A stretch of DNA of 64,000 bases from Conchocele bisecta (taxonomy: Eukaryota; Mollusca; Bivalvia; Lucinida; Thyasiridae), in assembly GCA_029237695.1 (NCBI GenBank), contig CM055271.1, positions 84,021,488 through 84,085,487 on the forward strand, in the 5' to 3' direction. The translations under genes were made by a program, and so were the position numbers. The notes below the pieces were generated by a model that worked only from the letters and a program-made list of their open reading frames with translations, ran no database searches and was not told the DNA's origin. How positions within the stretch are numbered: the stretch's first letter is position 1; each line of letters opens with the position of its first letter. Below, in pieces: positions 9,164 to 20,091 of the stretch.

Positions 9164-10050
9164 AATACCCCCCGCGTGGGCCCAGGTACCACTAAATATG
9201 TAAAATTTTCCAAGTGTGTGGGCTTGTGACCTTGACTCTGGGTTTAGCGGGGGCGGCACGAACGTGAATGTGAAGCAGATCCGAGCAAGGAAATAGAAGT
9301 TATAACCAATTTCTCTGATGTTAAGTTTTGTAAAGAGACTAAGTATGTGATCTTGACCTTGGGATCAGTGAGGGATATGTCACAGCATGATAGTAGAGCC
9401 TTAGAGGAATGCATGCATGAAATATTAAGAATTTTAGATGAAGTTATAACATATTTCTCTGATGTTAAGTTTTGTAAAGAGACCATGTATTTGACCTTGA
9501 CCTTGGGATCAGCGGGGGTTGGACGGTCGTGGATTTGGCACAGCATGGTAGTAGAGCCTTACAGGAATGCATGTGTGAAATATTAAGCATTTTAGATGAA
9601 GGAAATAGAAGTTATAACAATATTTCTCTGATGTTAAGTTTTGTAAAGAGACTAAGTATTTGATCTTGACCATAGGATCAGCGGTGGTTGGACGGTCGTG
9701 AATTTGGCACAGCATGGTAGTAGAACCTTACAGAAATGCATGTGTGAAATATTAAGCATTTTAGATGAAGGAAATAGAAGTTATAACAATATTTCACTGA
9801 TGTTAAGTTTTATAAAGAGACTAAGTATTTGACCTTGACCATGGGATCAGCGGGGATTGGACGGTCGTGGATTTGGCACAGCATCGTAGTAGAGCCTTAC
9901 AGGAATGCATGTGTGAAATATTAAGCATTTTAGATGAAGGAAATAGAAGTTATAACAATATTTCTCTGATGTTATGTTTACGGACGGACGGACGGACGGA
10001 CGGACAACCTGACTCCAGTATACCCCCCCACAACTCGTTGCGGGGGGTAT
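9164..10050 (+). mobile_element. Tandem-core element family A, copy 1 (intron of TRAF gene)
   Basis: 5' end GGAATACCCCCC, then five degenerate units of up to 170 bp, each with a GACCTTGACCTTGGGATC-type motif (9229, 9350, 9493, 9663, 9831), then ACGG repeated at about 9979-10004 and a closing hairpin ATACCCCCCC...GGGGGGTAT at about 10019-10050 that is complementary to the 5' end. Same architecture and sequence as 25564-26868. No transposase; non-autonomous. Pearl/Helentron-like by architecture. Confidence 0.75.
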
Positions 10051-10366
10051 GAAAACATAAGGGAAAAAAAATGCCCCCGATGGCAGATGCGAGGAAGTCA
10101 GGCAACCTTAACTGAACTGGCAGACGGACACATGGATGGACAGACGGACAAAAATCAAAGAAAGCCACTGCCGGCGTTATTCACCCATGATATATAGCTA
10201 TCAATATGAGGAAGTTACTGACAAGATATTCAAAATTTGATGTATGTTCAACAGTGTTGAAGTAGACAGCGTCGACAACAGAAATGTGACTGGAATTGTC
10301 TCGCTTTCCACCAACATGGGTAAAACTATTACTGTCTGTCTGTTTCACGAAACCTGCCCAAAAATC

Positions 10367-11585
10367 GGAAATATAAACCATGCAAAAACAATATTTTTAT
10401 CGATATTATTAAATTTTATCAAAATTTAAGAGCGAGCCTTTTTGTATTGTGAAATTTGGTCCAATATTGATTTTATTGTGAATAAAAAATTTCTCCATTT
10501 TAAATCCCCATAGACATCTTCACTCTATTTCCCCATGTTAAATCCCCATAGACATCTTCACAGATTTTCTAATTTCAGAAATAGTGGACCGATTTTTAAA
10601 ACTTAACTTTTGTTTTCTTAGATCATTTCCAAGCTACCTAGCCAGGTTTTGGAGCCAATTTCCAATTGTGTTTGTTTTTTTACTCCTCCCATGGCTCCGC
10701 TACCTCCTTTAAATTTTCCCCCATGTTAAAGGTACATGCCCACGCAGTAGGCACAAAATGTTCTTTATAGGAATTAAATAAGTGTATAATTATGTCACTA
10801 TTCCACCAGTTCTAAAAATTACGAGTGCCCGCTATACAAATACAATCATTTATTAATTATCAATTTATTGTTAGCGACGCGCGGCGGTAACAGTCTATTT
10901 TGATAATGTGTGGGGACGACGACTTTCACATCACGGCTGGCGGTGCGCATGCGCAGTATACTACGCACGCCAGTAGGCTTCCCAATATGTAAACAAGAAT
11001 ATCAACATGTCGAAACGTCCAGGACGGAAATTGTATGAAACAGCGTCCACCAAAAGAAAGGCGAAATGTCTGAGGGACAGGCAGTACAGAGAGAGAGAGT
11101 GGTTAATATTGGTGACCAGATCACCAAATGGAATGAGTTACGTGGAGATTTAGATTTGGACTCGAATAGAGATTGTTCTTCTCAACTTCCGATACTTCAC
11201 TGCGCATGTCAAAGATGTGATATAATTGACCGTGTCACGTGACGCGTATTGGTAAAAATAGCACGAGGTCGGAAAATACCCTTTCTGGTCGCGGCATATA
11301 AAATGCGATTTAACACCAATTAACACGCGCCGTAATTAAAAATAACTCGTTAGTGGGTAGACATATGGCTCATATAAGGCATGACAGAAAATGAAAAGTT
11401 GTAGTACAGTGTAACCTGCTGCGTGGGCATGTACCTTTAAATTTCCATAGACAAATATTTTTTTTGTAATAAAATCAATATTTGACCAAATTTCATGAAA
11501 TAAAAAGGCTCATTCATAACTTTTGATATAATTTAATACTATCTAAAAAATATTGTTTTTGCATTGTTTATATTTTCATGGAAAA
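10367..11585. mobile_element. Long inverted-repeat element with another element in its centre
   Basis: Left arm about 10367-10505 and right arm about 11441-11585 are inverted copies: for example TTGGTCCAATATTGATTTTA on the left and TAAAATCAATATTTGACCAA on the right, and ACAATATTTTTATC against a matching run near 11550. Between them lies the complete element 10728-11438. Part of the right flank (11578-11760) also matches 17520-17680. Confidence 0.6.
10728..11438 (+). mobile_element. DNA transposon relic, AAAGGTACATGCCCA ends
   Basis: Left end AAAGGTACATGCCCACGCAG and right end GCTGCGTGGGCATGTACCTTT are inverted repeats of about 20 bp. About 710 bp long, no intact protein. Related copies: 12048-12182 (short) and 20741-21318. 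Confidence 0.75.
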
Positions 11586-11795
11586 ATGTTAATGTCGCCA
11601 AAATGACACCGACCAATATGGGCAAGGAAAATGTTTTCAAAAGAGCTTTCAGCCAATGTATGCGAATGTAATTGATGACTAATTGGATAAGACCAGTTGC
11701 AATTCAAATGATAGCGGCAAGATTGTGATGAAAGGAAAATAGCGATTGTGGTGCTATTTTTTTGGGAAACATGGGATTTGGCCCTGTTAACCGAC

Positions 11796-12023
11796 TTAAC
11801 CCTTAGACTGCTGCTCACAACAATATTCGTCTGCTGTTGTTCTTATATCTTGCCTTATTTCTCAATAAAAACATGTTTTGACAGCACTTCAGAATCACTT
11901 CCAATGTCAAAGCATGTTGTAAATTATTCTAAAGTGCTGTCAAAGCAGGTTTTTGATGATAAAAATGGAAAATAGAAAATAACAGCAGACTACAAAAAAA
12001 AAAGATAGCGGACTAAGGGTTAA
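11796..12023. mobile_element. Palindromic MITE, GCAGACGAC family
   Basis: Ends TTAACCCTTAG and CTAAGGGTTAA; inside, two long arms pair (TTTGACAGCACTTCAGAAT against ATTCTAAAGTGCTGTCAAA), so the whole can form one hairpin. Further members are at 15070-15276, 22205-22290, 44385-44600, 44740-44890, 48085-48320, 48640-48775 and 48800-48970. Confidence 0.75.
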
Positions 12024-12047
12024 AATGACTTTAGCTGATGATAAGCC

Positions 12048-12182
12048 AGGTACATACATGCCCACTCAGTAGAAACAAACTGTTCTTTATAGGAATTAAA
12101 TAAGTGTATAATTGTTTCAGTATTCCACCAGTTCTAAAACTTACGAGAAGATTTTGTGCCTAATGGGTGGGCATGTACATTT
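12048..12182 (+). mobile_element. Short copy of the AAAGGTACATGCCCA-type transposon
   Basis: 135 bp from AGGTACATACATGCCCACTC to GGGTGGGCATGTACAT; keeps both ends of the family seen at 10728 and lacks the middle, the usual form of an internally deleted MITE. Confidence 0.7.
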
Positions 12183-12715
12183 AAACATCATTATATAAAT
12201 ATATAATACTTATTTGTAATCTTGTGGAGCTAACCTAGTTTCAGTACTTTCAGTAATTTGATTTCTCATGTGCTAAGCGATGTACCACGAGTTAATTCAA
12301 TGTAGTAATCACTCATGGAGAAAGTGACATCCTATCCATCCAAATATGGCGCAACGAACCAGACCGCAAATTTATTCAATGCAACACAAATTTTATTTTT
12401 CAAGAATCGCGAATGGCCGTGAATTCAAAGCACCACAAATAATTATTATGAAAAAAAAAGGCAAAATAAAAACACTGCAGAATTATTCCTTTGTACAGTA
12501 CTGGAATGTTATTTTCATAACGTTGACACTCATTTCAGTCCAAAATCTGATTCGCTATACAGCAGGTTAACTCTGCTACGGACGGTACAGGAGCAGATTA
12601 CAAGAGTTCCTGTTCGTAACTTTAAGTGAAACCCGCCCGCCCCTGGTTTACACCTTTTACAGGCCCAGCCGCAATTGCAACAGTTTGTGTGGGATGGGAA
12701 GTACGGACTGATCGT

Positions 12716-12922
12716 TAGCCCTTTCAACACCACAGCCCTCTATAGCAGTGGTCGCAAACAGTGTCGATCCAGATGAGCCGTCTCATCAGCATCTGCACTT
12801 TTTGCAAGTAATTTTCAACCATACAACCATAAATGGACTGTCTGATTATCCTTTTGTGAAAATTGGATTGGTCACAATTAACATCAAAATCCATTCTAGT
12901 TATTTTGGGGCAAAAGGGTTAA
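12716..12922 (+). mobile_element. Non-autonomous transposon, AACCCTTTCA-type ends
   Basis: Same family as 8703-8927: from AGCCCTTTCAACACCACAG to GGGGCAAAAGGGTTAA, with GTCGATCCAGATGAGCC inside. Lies just before a TRAF exon, as the first copy does. Confidence 0.6.
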
Positions 12923-12972
12923 GATACCATCCTTGATCTCAAGCCTATCAAGCCAGGTTTTCACAATTGCAG

Positions 12973-13042
12973 GCCGGGAGAGAGGACAGTCTGCTCTAAA
13001 TGCGAGGCCGAGGGCGAGTACACGCTGCTGAAACGAGAGGAG
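12973..13042 (+). CDS. TRAF-family gene, exon with end of RING finger
   Basis: Acceptor TTGCAG at 12967-12972 and donor GTGAGC at 13043. The single leading base completes the split codon from the exon at 8951; 23 codons follow, PGERTVCSKCEAEGEY and then TLLKREE. The C-S-K-C pair is the last zinc-binding pair of the RING. The exon ends in phase 0, matching the next. The phase agreement across both introns makes these exons of one gene very likely. Confidence 0.85.
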
Positions 13043-13088
13043 GTGAGCAACCCCTATCGGCGATTATTCCTTATTCTCCCTTAGGAGG

Positions 13089-13575
13089 GGGATGGGCAGT
13101 GGCCTAGGGGATATGGCATTGGACTTCAATACTGGAGGTTGTGAGTTCAATCATTACCCTAGGGATGGGCCGTGGCCTAGGGGATATGGCAATGTACTTC
13201 AATACTGGAGATTGGGAATCCAAATTTCACCTTAGGGATGGGCCGTGGCCTAGGGGATATGGCATTGGGACTTCAATACCGGAGGTTTTGAGTTAATTCC
13301 TCACCTCAGGGATGGGCCGTGGCCTAGGGGATATGGCATCGGGACATCAATACTGGAGGTTGTGAGTTCAATCTCCTCACCGTAGGGATGGGCCGCGGCC
13401 TAGGGGATGTGCAATTGGACGTCAATACTGGAGGTTGTGAGCTCAATCCTCACCCCAGGGATGGGGTGTGGACTAGGGGATATGGCATCGGGACTTCAAT
13501 ACTGGAGATTGCGAGTTCAATCCTCACCCTAAGGATGGGCCGTGGCCTAGGGGATATGGCATTGGACAAATATTG
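13089..13575 (+). repeat. tRNA-like tandem array, 73-bp unit, 6.6 copies
   Basis: Units start GGGATGGGC at 13089, 13162, 13235, 13309, 13385, 13458 and 13531, a period of 73-76. Each has a Pol III A-box-like phrase, GTGGCCTAGGGGATATGGC, and a B-box-like phrase, GAGTTCAATCC, spaced as in a tRNA, and a perfect T-arm GTGAG-TTCAATC-CTCAC in the better units. D-arm pairing GCC/GGC is kept. No acceptor stem forms and the anticodon arm is degenerate, so these are not working tRNAs; a tRNA-Arg-like ancestor is possible. Confidence 0.8.
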
Positions 13576-13910
13576 GAGTTATTTGCTGTGTGTATGTAGA
13601 TGAATGGATGAAATGTGCATGTAAAATATCTAAGGTTTGCATTCAATTGGTAATTAATTATAGCAATTTGAACGTGTTGAACAAACACAGTTCTCAGAAA
13701 AAGTCTGCATTCTGAGCATTTGATGCAGTGGTGAGAGATGCTTTCTATAGCGTCCACGTTGCTGAGTATAAAGGGCATTGTTTGGGTTGCCAGGGGGCTC
13801 TTGGGAATATTACATTATAGAATCAGCATGTGTCTTTGTCTTTTAATCTTTCGATCAAATTGAGCCGTAATCCCCAAATTCAAAGGTAACAGTTTAGAAA
13901 TTAAATATTT

Positions 13911-14028
13911 AAATAAAACCACCACTCGATCGCTATAACACATGACTGCCGTTGTTTCACACTGCTCACAATAAAATCACCACTCGATCGCTATAACACA
14001 TGACTGCCGTTGTTTCACACTGCTCACA
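13911..14028 (+). repeat. 58-bp direct duplication
   Basis: ACCACTCGATCGCTATAACA and the following 38 bases occur at 13921 and again at 13979 with hardly any change. It abuts the dispersed repeat that follows. Confidence 0.85.
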
Positions 14029-14400
14029 AACGTACAGTGCATGCTGTTTGACCATGGTTGTAGACAATGCTCATTTCGGGTCCATGACAGCACCTACGCA
14101 ATGCATGTGTATCGCGACGTTACTAGAACGCGCCATTACGTCATCAAAACAGTTAACACCGGTCGCACTGAACTATTGCAATTGGTGCGGCTGCATCACG
14201 CGACGTGTACTGCTGCCCCGCAATATGCATGTGTAAATCAGCTGTTTGAATGGAGCAGGTCATCAAAGTACCGAAAGTACTACATGTATGCTTAAATTGC
14301 ATGATATTTCCGACGGGAATGTAACAATAACGTTCGACCATGTCTAGCCGTGGGCAAACATTTACTGTGGCACTCGGGAACTGTTTGAACCCGTGGTCTG
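14029..14400. repeat. Dispersed repeat X, copy 1
   Basis: About 370 bp shared with 22505-22875 at perhaps 75-80 percent identity, including CATCACGCGACGTGTACTGC and AATCAGCTGTTTGAATGGAG. Both copies keep a + strand reading frame open for most of the length, with matching residues such as LHHATCTAAP and NQLFEWSR, then need a shift before TITFDHV. No known family recognised. Confidence 0.6.
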
Positions 14401-14729
14401 CAGCCTTGGGGTTTTGTACCCAAGAGTACGTGAAATTTCTCATGAAAATTTATACACAAACCGTGATATTTTCAGTAAATGATGTCGAATGTTGATACAC
14501 GATTTCCCCTGGTACAATAATAGCATAATAATGCACCATTAACCCATATCAAAACCCATTCCAGTTACTTAGGGGTGATAGGGTTAAAATATGTCCCCTG
14601 ATCTGGCTCTGTGATGGTCACATCCTTTTCCTCTGGGGCCCATATGCCGGCTCAATCCAGGCAGGGGCATGTACAAGGCACTGACAAATTTAGATTTTAA
14701 CTCTCTTGTTACGTGGAGAGGTCAGAGTA

Positions 14730-14842
14730 ATTTTCTCATTTCTCATCCAAAGTGTATGTTGTTACCACTCAGTCGAACCGTCTCATCGACACGGTTCAAT
14801 GGAGTGGTAACAACATATAGTTTGTAGGAGAAATGAGAAAAA
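14730..14842. repeat. Palindrome, AACCGTCTCRTCGA family
   Basis: Arms TCATTTCTCATCC, GTATGTTGTTACCACTC and GAACCGTCT pair with their complements to 14842. Same core as the larger palindromic MITEs at 19299-19519, 27493-27715 and 58565-58734. Confidence 0.7.
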
Positions 14843-14956
14843 TTGCAGAAAAAAATTATTTCTATTTCAGGAATATTGACGATCATTTACAATCGAGAAT
14901 CCACACCCCTCTAGACCTAAATCCTAGATCAACCCCCGTTATGTTCTGTATTGTAG

Positions 14957-15061
14957 GTAAACCCGGATAACGCAGCAAAGCGGGAAATCTCTTGTCTACA
15001 GACCGTGTGCGCCTATAAAGACGAAGGATGCCAATGGATCGACAAGCTCAAATTATATCAG
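14957..15061 (+). CDS. TRAF-family gene, exon with first TRAF-type zinc finger
   Basis: Acceptor TATTGTAG at 14949-14956; donor GTACAT at 15062. The 35 codons (phase 0 at both ends) read VNPDNAAKREISCLQTVC, then AYKDEGCQWIDKLKLYQ. The spacing C-x4-C followed by G-C-x-W-x4-L-x3-Y is the classic TRAF-type zinc finger; the His and Cys that complete it (DHVNTC) are the first residues of the exon at 18612. These fingers follow the RING in TRAF proteins and contribute to trimer assembly and signalling. Confidence 0.85.
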
Positions 15062-15069
15062 GTACATAC

Positions 15070-15276
15070 TAACCCTCACTACGCGGGAGACGAAAATGGT
15101 CGTCTGCTGTTTTTCATTTTTGCGTTAATTCTTTACAAAAAACCTGTTTTGACAGCACATGAGAATTGTCTCCAGTGGAGACGATTCTCATGCGCTGCCA
15201 AAACCGGTTTTTATCGAGAAATATTTAAAATAAAACATTTCCAGCAGTCGACAAAATTTAATTCAGCATAGTATGA
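15070..15276. mobile_element. Palindromic MITE, GCAGACGAC family
   Basis: Starts eight bases after the donor of the preceding exon. TGGTCGTCTGCTG at the left pairs with CAGCAGTCGACAA at the right; the inner arms TTTTGACAGCACATGAGAAT and ATTCTCATGCGCTGCCAAAA pair almost fully. Confidence 0.7.
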
Positions 15277-15379
15277 ATGTGTGGCATTTGTGTACAAGTA
15301 TGACATATGGAAATACATAAGTAATCCTTCAAGGGATATAAAATGTATGACAGAATGAGAATTTTCGTCAAATTTAAAT

Positions 15380-15686
15380 CTAATGGACGGACACAGGGAT
15401 GGAGGGACAGACGGATACACAGACGAAACACTATGTACCTCTCCTCCGGCTCTCTTGAGATCGGGGACATATAAACAGCAAATGGCAAAAAAGAAATTAA
15501 ACAGATTACAAACTTTTAATTTTTAACACGGGTTAACTCTTGAAAGGCGGAAACTGAAAATTGTTGTCTGCTGTTGTGTCATAGGCAAAAGTCCAAAAGG
15601 GGGAGATAATCCATGGCTCAGTGTCAATCATGACACTATCAAGAAGCTACATACCAAGACTCAAGCCTCAATCTATTAGTTACAAT
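15380..15686. other. Repeat fragments, no gene
   Basis: A short ACGG-like run with GGACAGACGG (15384-15424), then a hairpin-like ATGTACCTCTCC...GGGGACATA, a tandem-core 3' end of another family, and a fragment related to 18270-18470 (AAGAAGCTACATACCAAG). Confidence 0.45.
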
Positions 15687-15924
15687 TACAGTCAACCCTG
15701 TGAACAACGACCCGCAAAGGGAAGTGGCCAAAGTGGTTGTTGTTGACAGGTGGTCGTTGTTCCAAGGGTCCAACATTTTCCCAGTTTCACAACAAAGTCG
15801 GCCATGTATTTAGCATTCTATTGTAATCTATATGCATGCATAGAAAACTTCTTGGCTGTATACACTTCCACCTGACGATTCGCTATTGCACGATCGTGGA
15901 GTGTATCTGCTTTTCATCAATTAA

Positions 15925-16580
15925 ACAAGAGTGCCGTAAGTCACAAAATACGCCCGTCGAATATGGGCCAGACAGCAAAGATGCAGAAATGTGAAGCTGT
16001 CACCAAGGCAAGAAACATTAATGAGAATTTTGAAACTGTATAGCATTATTTCTTCATCTCGAAGACGTGTGTATAGTTTCAGATCGATCGACTGAACGGA
16101 TTCAGAGGAGTTGTGTACACAAACTCTGTACCCTATATAGAATTGTATACAAAAATGTAGAAAAAATGGCTAGGTTAAAAAGGTGATATTTTTGTTAAAA
16201 AATATTTTTTCGGCATAAAAACACTAAGGTGCACATCTTCAATATGTGTAGAAGACGTGTGCATAGTTTCAGATCGATCGACTGAACGGTTTCGGAGGAA
16301 TTGTGTACACAAACTCTGTACCGTATATAGAACTGTATAGAAAAATGTAGAAAAAATGGCTAAGCTAAAAAGGTGATATTTGTTAAAAAATATTTTTTCG
16401 GCATAAAAACACCAAGGTGCACATCTTCCATATGTGTAGAAGACGTGTGTATAGTTTCAGATCGATCGACTGAACGGTTTCGGAGGAGTTGTGTACACAA
16501 ACTATGCACTTTTTCTTCAGCCGCCCGCCCGCCATGTGGTAAAACATAATATGTACCGTTTTTTAAAAAACGGTCGTATA
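15925..16580 (+). mobile_element. Tandem-core element family F (ACAAGAGTGCC start)
   Basis: 5' end ACAAGAGTGCCGTAAGTCAC with GCCCGTCGAATATGG; core of about 190 bp in 2.4 copies (GAAGACGTGT at 16061, 16251 and 16439); then CCGCCCGCCCGCC and a closing hairpin CCGTTTTTTAAAAAACGG at about 16556-16574. Here the tetranucleotide run is replaced by a CCG run. Related core at 50325-50545 and related 5' end at 49650. Confidence 0.7.
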
Positions 16581-17034
16581 AAAATTGCATGAAAATGGCA
16601 AAAATAGTCAATTTATTTTGTTTTGTCATCTTGTTGTTAGTGTTCTGAACCCAGCCTCGCTTTGGAAATTATATACAAAGGGGAGTAATTATCTTCACGA
16701 TAAGTATATCCCTATATCCCGCGGCTTGCTTTGGTGCACCATTTAATAACTTGTCGTAATTACATGTAAGTGGTTTAATTAGCATGACCATTAGTATTTT
16801 GTTTTCTTATTCTCAATTTCTATCCATCAGTTGAAATTAATAACGGTCATATAGTCTTTATAAAAACGATAGCCTATGTGGCGCGGCCTGTGAAAACCGC
16901 GATATTTTTTGTAACAAAAATATTTCATTAAATGTGTCAAGTCGAGTAACCCACACGAGATAGGTGTCCAAATCAGGAGAGAACACCAGGCTTATTTGCT
17001 TTCTGTCCAATGTATACTATCCTGGTCAAGCCCG

Positions 17035-17620
17035 AATATTTAAGCAGCCTATGACGAATTGGCAATGTCCGCTGACGTAATTACTGATGTTTTTAATTAG
17101 AGATTCGCGAGCATTGTAAACCATGGGCAAACTACTCAAATCCACTGCCTGGTCTGGCCGCTAATGCAATAAGCCGGGATTTGTCGGAGATCGAGACCCA
17201 ATTCATATAAACACATTTGTCATGTCACTTTAGACTGGTTCCCGGTCGCTAGGAATAACGCTAGGCTGCGCATCCGACAGGGTACCAGTCCAGTGTGGAG
17301 TACGTGACTGACGTCAGCAACCGCGTGTATTGATCTTTGATATGGCCTTGTGCCCCGTGGTGTGTTTGAAATCTTAGTCTTGTCACTGTAGACGAATCAG
17401 CATCGTGTAAACACAGTTTGCCAGCTAATGATGGGAGTTTTATGACTTGCGCAGAATTGCATTATGCCTATTGGAATACACGACACGGAATTACCGTTAA
17501 TAGTTATGCAATATTTTTCATGGAAAATGTTTAATGTCGCCAAAATGACACCGACCATATCGGGCAAGGTAAATGTTTTCAAAAGAATGCGAATGTAATT
17601 GATGACTAATTGGTTACGAC
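17035..17620. repeat. Dispersed repeat Y, copy 1
   Basis: Shared with 28015-28545 and 57180-57440; recognisable phrases are CCTGGTCTGGCCGCTAATGC, GACGTCAGCAAC and CATCGTGTAAACACAGTTT. Probably the inner part of the DNA transposon at 15687-17894. No coding signal. Confidence 0.6.
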
Positions 17621-17904
17621 CAGTTGCAATTCAGATGATAGTGACCAGATTTTGATGAAAGGAAAATAGCGATTGTGGTGCTATTTATTTCTGCCGACAA
17701 AAACATGACATGGTCGCTGTTCACATACAAAAATGCCGTGTGGGAATGAAAATAGCTGGTCGCTGGTCGCAGTTCGGGGGTGGTCGTTATTCCAAGGTCT
17801 TATAAAGAATAAAATTGGACGGGGGGTTTTTAACTGGCCGTTGTGGACAGGTGGTCGCTATTCCCAGGTGGTCGTTAACACAGGTTCGACTGTACATATA
17901 CAAA

Positions 17905-18125
17905 GTCCTGAAATCAGAATAATCCGGATCTGATGCCAGGTCCTCGCCACACCAGAATCACTTGGCCCCTCCCAAAAGCAGTAGGATCAGTAATAATCTT
18001 ACTACTTTTATAATGGGCAATAACCCAATTCAACTCCCAGGTAACAAAAGAGCCAGAGATAAAAACGTACCGGAGGGCCAAACCAGGCAAATAGTGATTC
18101 CTAGAAGGAGGAACCACTACCGTTA
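17905..18125. repeat. Dispersed repeat Z, fragment
   Basis: Matches 31480-31710 and 59435-59665 closely (AATCACTTGGCCCCTCCCAA, CAATAACCCAATTCAACTCC) and 57860-58090 more loosely. In those copies a GGGGTTAACGGCCTATCAAC head precedes it. A retroposon is possible; class not determined. Confidence 0.6.
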
Positions 18126-18219
18126 ATTTACGCCGTCTATAATTGTCATATACAGCTATTACAGTTTAGAAATTTGACAAGTTGCAGGACAAAATTGCCA
18201 AATTCTAAGTATAAGTATA

Positions 18220-18540
18220 CCTGGTGATCGAATCAAAACTAAAAAAAAAACTTTGCGCATCTAATCATAAGGAAGCTACATACCATGATTCAGGTATGTA
18301 GCTAGTATTGTTTTTACGAATTAGGAAGCAAAAAGTGAAAAAGCTTAGGTAAAAAATTGGGAGATAATCCACGACCCGGGGGTCGAATCAAAAATCGAAA
18401 TAAACGTTGCGCATCTACTCATCATAAGGAAGCTACATACCAAGTTTCAGGTGTGTAGCTATTAGGGAGTTACAATATTGGTGACGAACGGGACGGACGG
18501 ACGGAAAAGGGTAACACTAAATGCCCCCTCCACTTTTGCA
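18220..18540 (+). mobile_element. Small tandem-core element with ACGG run
   Basis: Two units with AAGGAAGCTACATACCA (18271, 18427), then ACGGGACGGACGGACGG at about 18488 and a closing segment AATGCCCCCTCCACTTTTGCATAAAAAT. Short form of the same architecture as families A to D. Confidence 0.55.
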
Positions 18541-18611
18541 TAAAAATAAACAGCAACAGACGACAATTTAATTCAGCATTGTATGGGTTAATGTGCCATT
18601 CAATATTGCAG

Positions 18612-18737
18612 GATCATGTAAACACCTGCGTATACAAGCCAGCACACAGCCGAGTTGCCAACAACTGTCTACTTCAGCCGAATCCAAATCCTAGTCCCAC
18701 ACTGCCTCAGCCGAGTGGACTAAATCTGACTCATTCG
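18612..18737 (+). CDS. TRAF-family gene, exon ending the zinc finger, with a proline-rich linker
   Basis: Acceptor AATATTGCAG ending at 18611, donor GTGAGT at 18738, phase 0 at both ends, 42 codons. It starts DHVNTC, which closes the zinc finger begun in the previous exon, and runs into a linker rich in Pro, Asn and Ser (QPNPNPSPTLPQPSG). After such a linker a TRAF protein normally goes into a coiled coil and then the MATH domain. The next certain exon is not until 24681, so at least one or two exons are unrecognised or lost in between. Confidence 0.8.
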
Positions 18738-18796
18738 GTGAGTATGCATAGCAATTCAACATCAAGTTTGAGCTGTCATTCATAACGGTTCATTGA

Positions 18797-19187
18797 CCTT
18801 TTCAACACCACAGGCCTGTATAGTGGAATAGGCAAACAGTGTAGATCCAGATGAGCCGGCTCTTGACGAGCCGTCTCATCAGGATCTGCACTTTTTGCAA
18901 GTAATTTTAATATTTTTTACAACAAACCAGATGGCCGCGGCCCTCATGTCGAGGCCGCGGCCCTCATGTCGAGCCCGCCGAGGCATTTGATGGTATTTTT
19001 AAAAACTTTAACGCAGATTTCGGACGGACGGACGGACGGACACACGCACGGATGGACGGACGCACGGACACCCGGATGTCATTGTGATCACCGTCTCGCT
19101 TTCCGCAAGAGGGCTCGACAAAAACAACCCCTTTTCATAAATGGACTAGTCTGAAAATCATTTTGTGACGATTGGATAGGTTAAGAA
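18797..19187 (+). mobile_element. AACCCTTTCA-type transposon interrupted by a short ACGG element
   Basis: The outer element begins TTTTCAACACCACAGGCC and continues after 19125 with CCCCTTTTCATAAATGGACT. Inserted at about 18936-19125 is a small element with CCGCGGCCCTCATGTCGAG doubled, CGAGGCATTTGATGG, an ACGG/ACGC run (19021-19070) and the hairpin end CTCGCTTTCCGCAAGAGGGC. Confidence 0.6.
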
Positions 19188-19298
19188 CACATTTATTACA
19201 GCATTTACATATGAGAGATGCCATGTGATTTTTTTGCATGTACCACTTTTTGGAATCCAATGATGGGCTACTGCTCAAAATTACAGAGTTCTCTGTAT

Positions 19299-19519
19299 TA
19301 ACCCTTTTCAGGTTGAGGATACGCCATTATGTATGTTTGCAGAAAATCCTGAATATTTTCCTTCTATGCGCTCAGAAGTATATGTCCCGACCATCATTTG
19401 AACAGTCTCGTCGAGATGGTTCAAATGAGTGGTCACAACATATACTTACATTGAGAAATAACAAAAATAAAATATTTAATAAATTACATACCCGTAAATG
19501 TGTATTCCGAAAAGAATGG
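19299..19519. mobile_element. Palindromic MITE, AACCGTCTCGTCGA family
   Basis: Ends AACCCTTTTCAGGTTG and the matching GTGTATTCCGAAAAG region; central arms CATTTGAACAGTCTCGTC and GAGATGGTTCAAATGAGTGG pair. Same family as 27493-27715 and 58565-58734. Confidence 0.65.
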
Positions 19520-19596
19520 GATTTTTATGTATGTTTGGGTAAAAGATCAGAGTCCTTCATATAGCATCAAAAACAATGTGCACATACAAGGAAAGT

Positions 19597-20091
19597 ACAG
19601 CTGATTCTTGTTATCTCGATATCGCTTACCTAGATATACCTGCTTATCTCGATATACGTCCGAGGTCCCGACAGAATGCCCTCATCATGTATTTTACTCA
19701 TGATACCGGAAACGTCAATATTTCGGTTTAGTCAAGGTCGAAATCAAGTCCAGATAATAGGTTTTTTTCACATATGTATTCTGATCATGTGAAAATTTGA
19801 GCCTGGCCCTGCCAAGTGTAAGTTTGGACACGTACATCTATAGAAATCAAAAACGCCGCCGATCACATGCTTTAAAGAGATTCACTTAAACCTTAATTGA
19901 TCGATTAATCAATGCAACATCGACTACTTTAACATAAAAATAAATTATTCAAACGGCGTGGCAGTCTAGTCAATTGAACTTCGCATTTCTTAACGTCAAA
20001 TTAATATTCAATCCAGATATAGATCATGGTTCAGAGGCATTTATGAGGAGATAAGCCACAAACTTTAGCGAGATAACGAGAATTACCTATA
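19597..20091. mobile_element. MITE with TCTCGAT-rich inverted ends
   Basis: Left TACAGCTGATTCTTGTTATC and right GAGATAACGAGAATTACCTA are inverted and partly complementary. Related in style to the element at 29729-30343. Confidence 0.5.

Larger units (their letters stand above)
15687..17894. mobile_element. 2.2-kb DNA transposon relic with TACAGTC ends and nested insertions
   Basis: Left end TACAGTCAACCCTGTGAACA and right end TTAACACAGGTTCGACTGTA are inverted repeats of about 28 bp; just inside both ends lie GGTGGTCGTT-type phrases. No transposase frame is left. It contains the tandem-core element 15925-16580 and repeat Y (17035-17620). A right half of the same family, again next to repeat Y, is at 57180-57672. 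Confidence 0.65.

Noticed and set aside
13089..13575. Functional tRNA gene cluster
   Set aside because: No unit forms a seven-base acceptor stem and the anticodon stem is degenerate.
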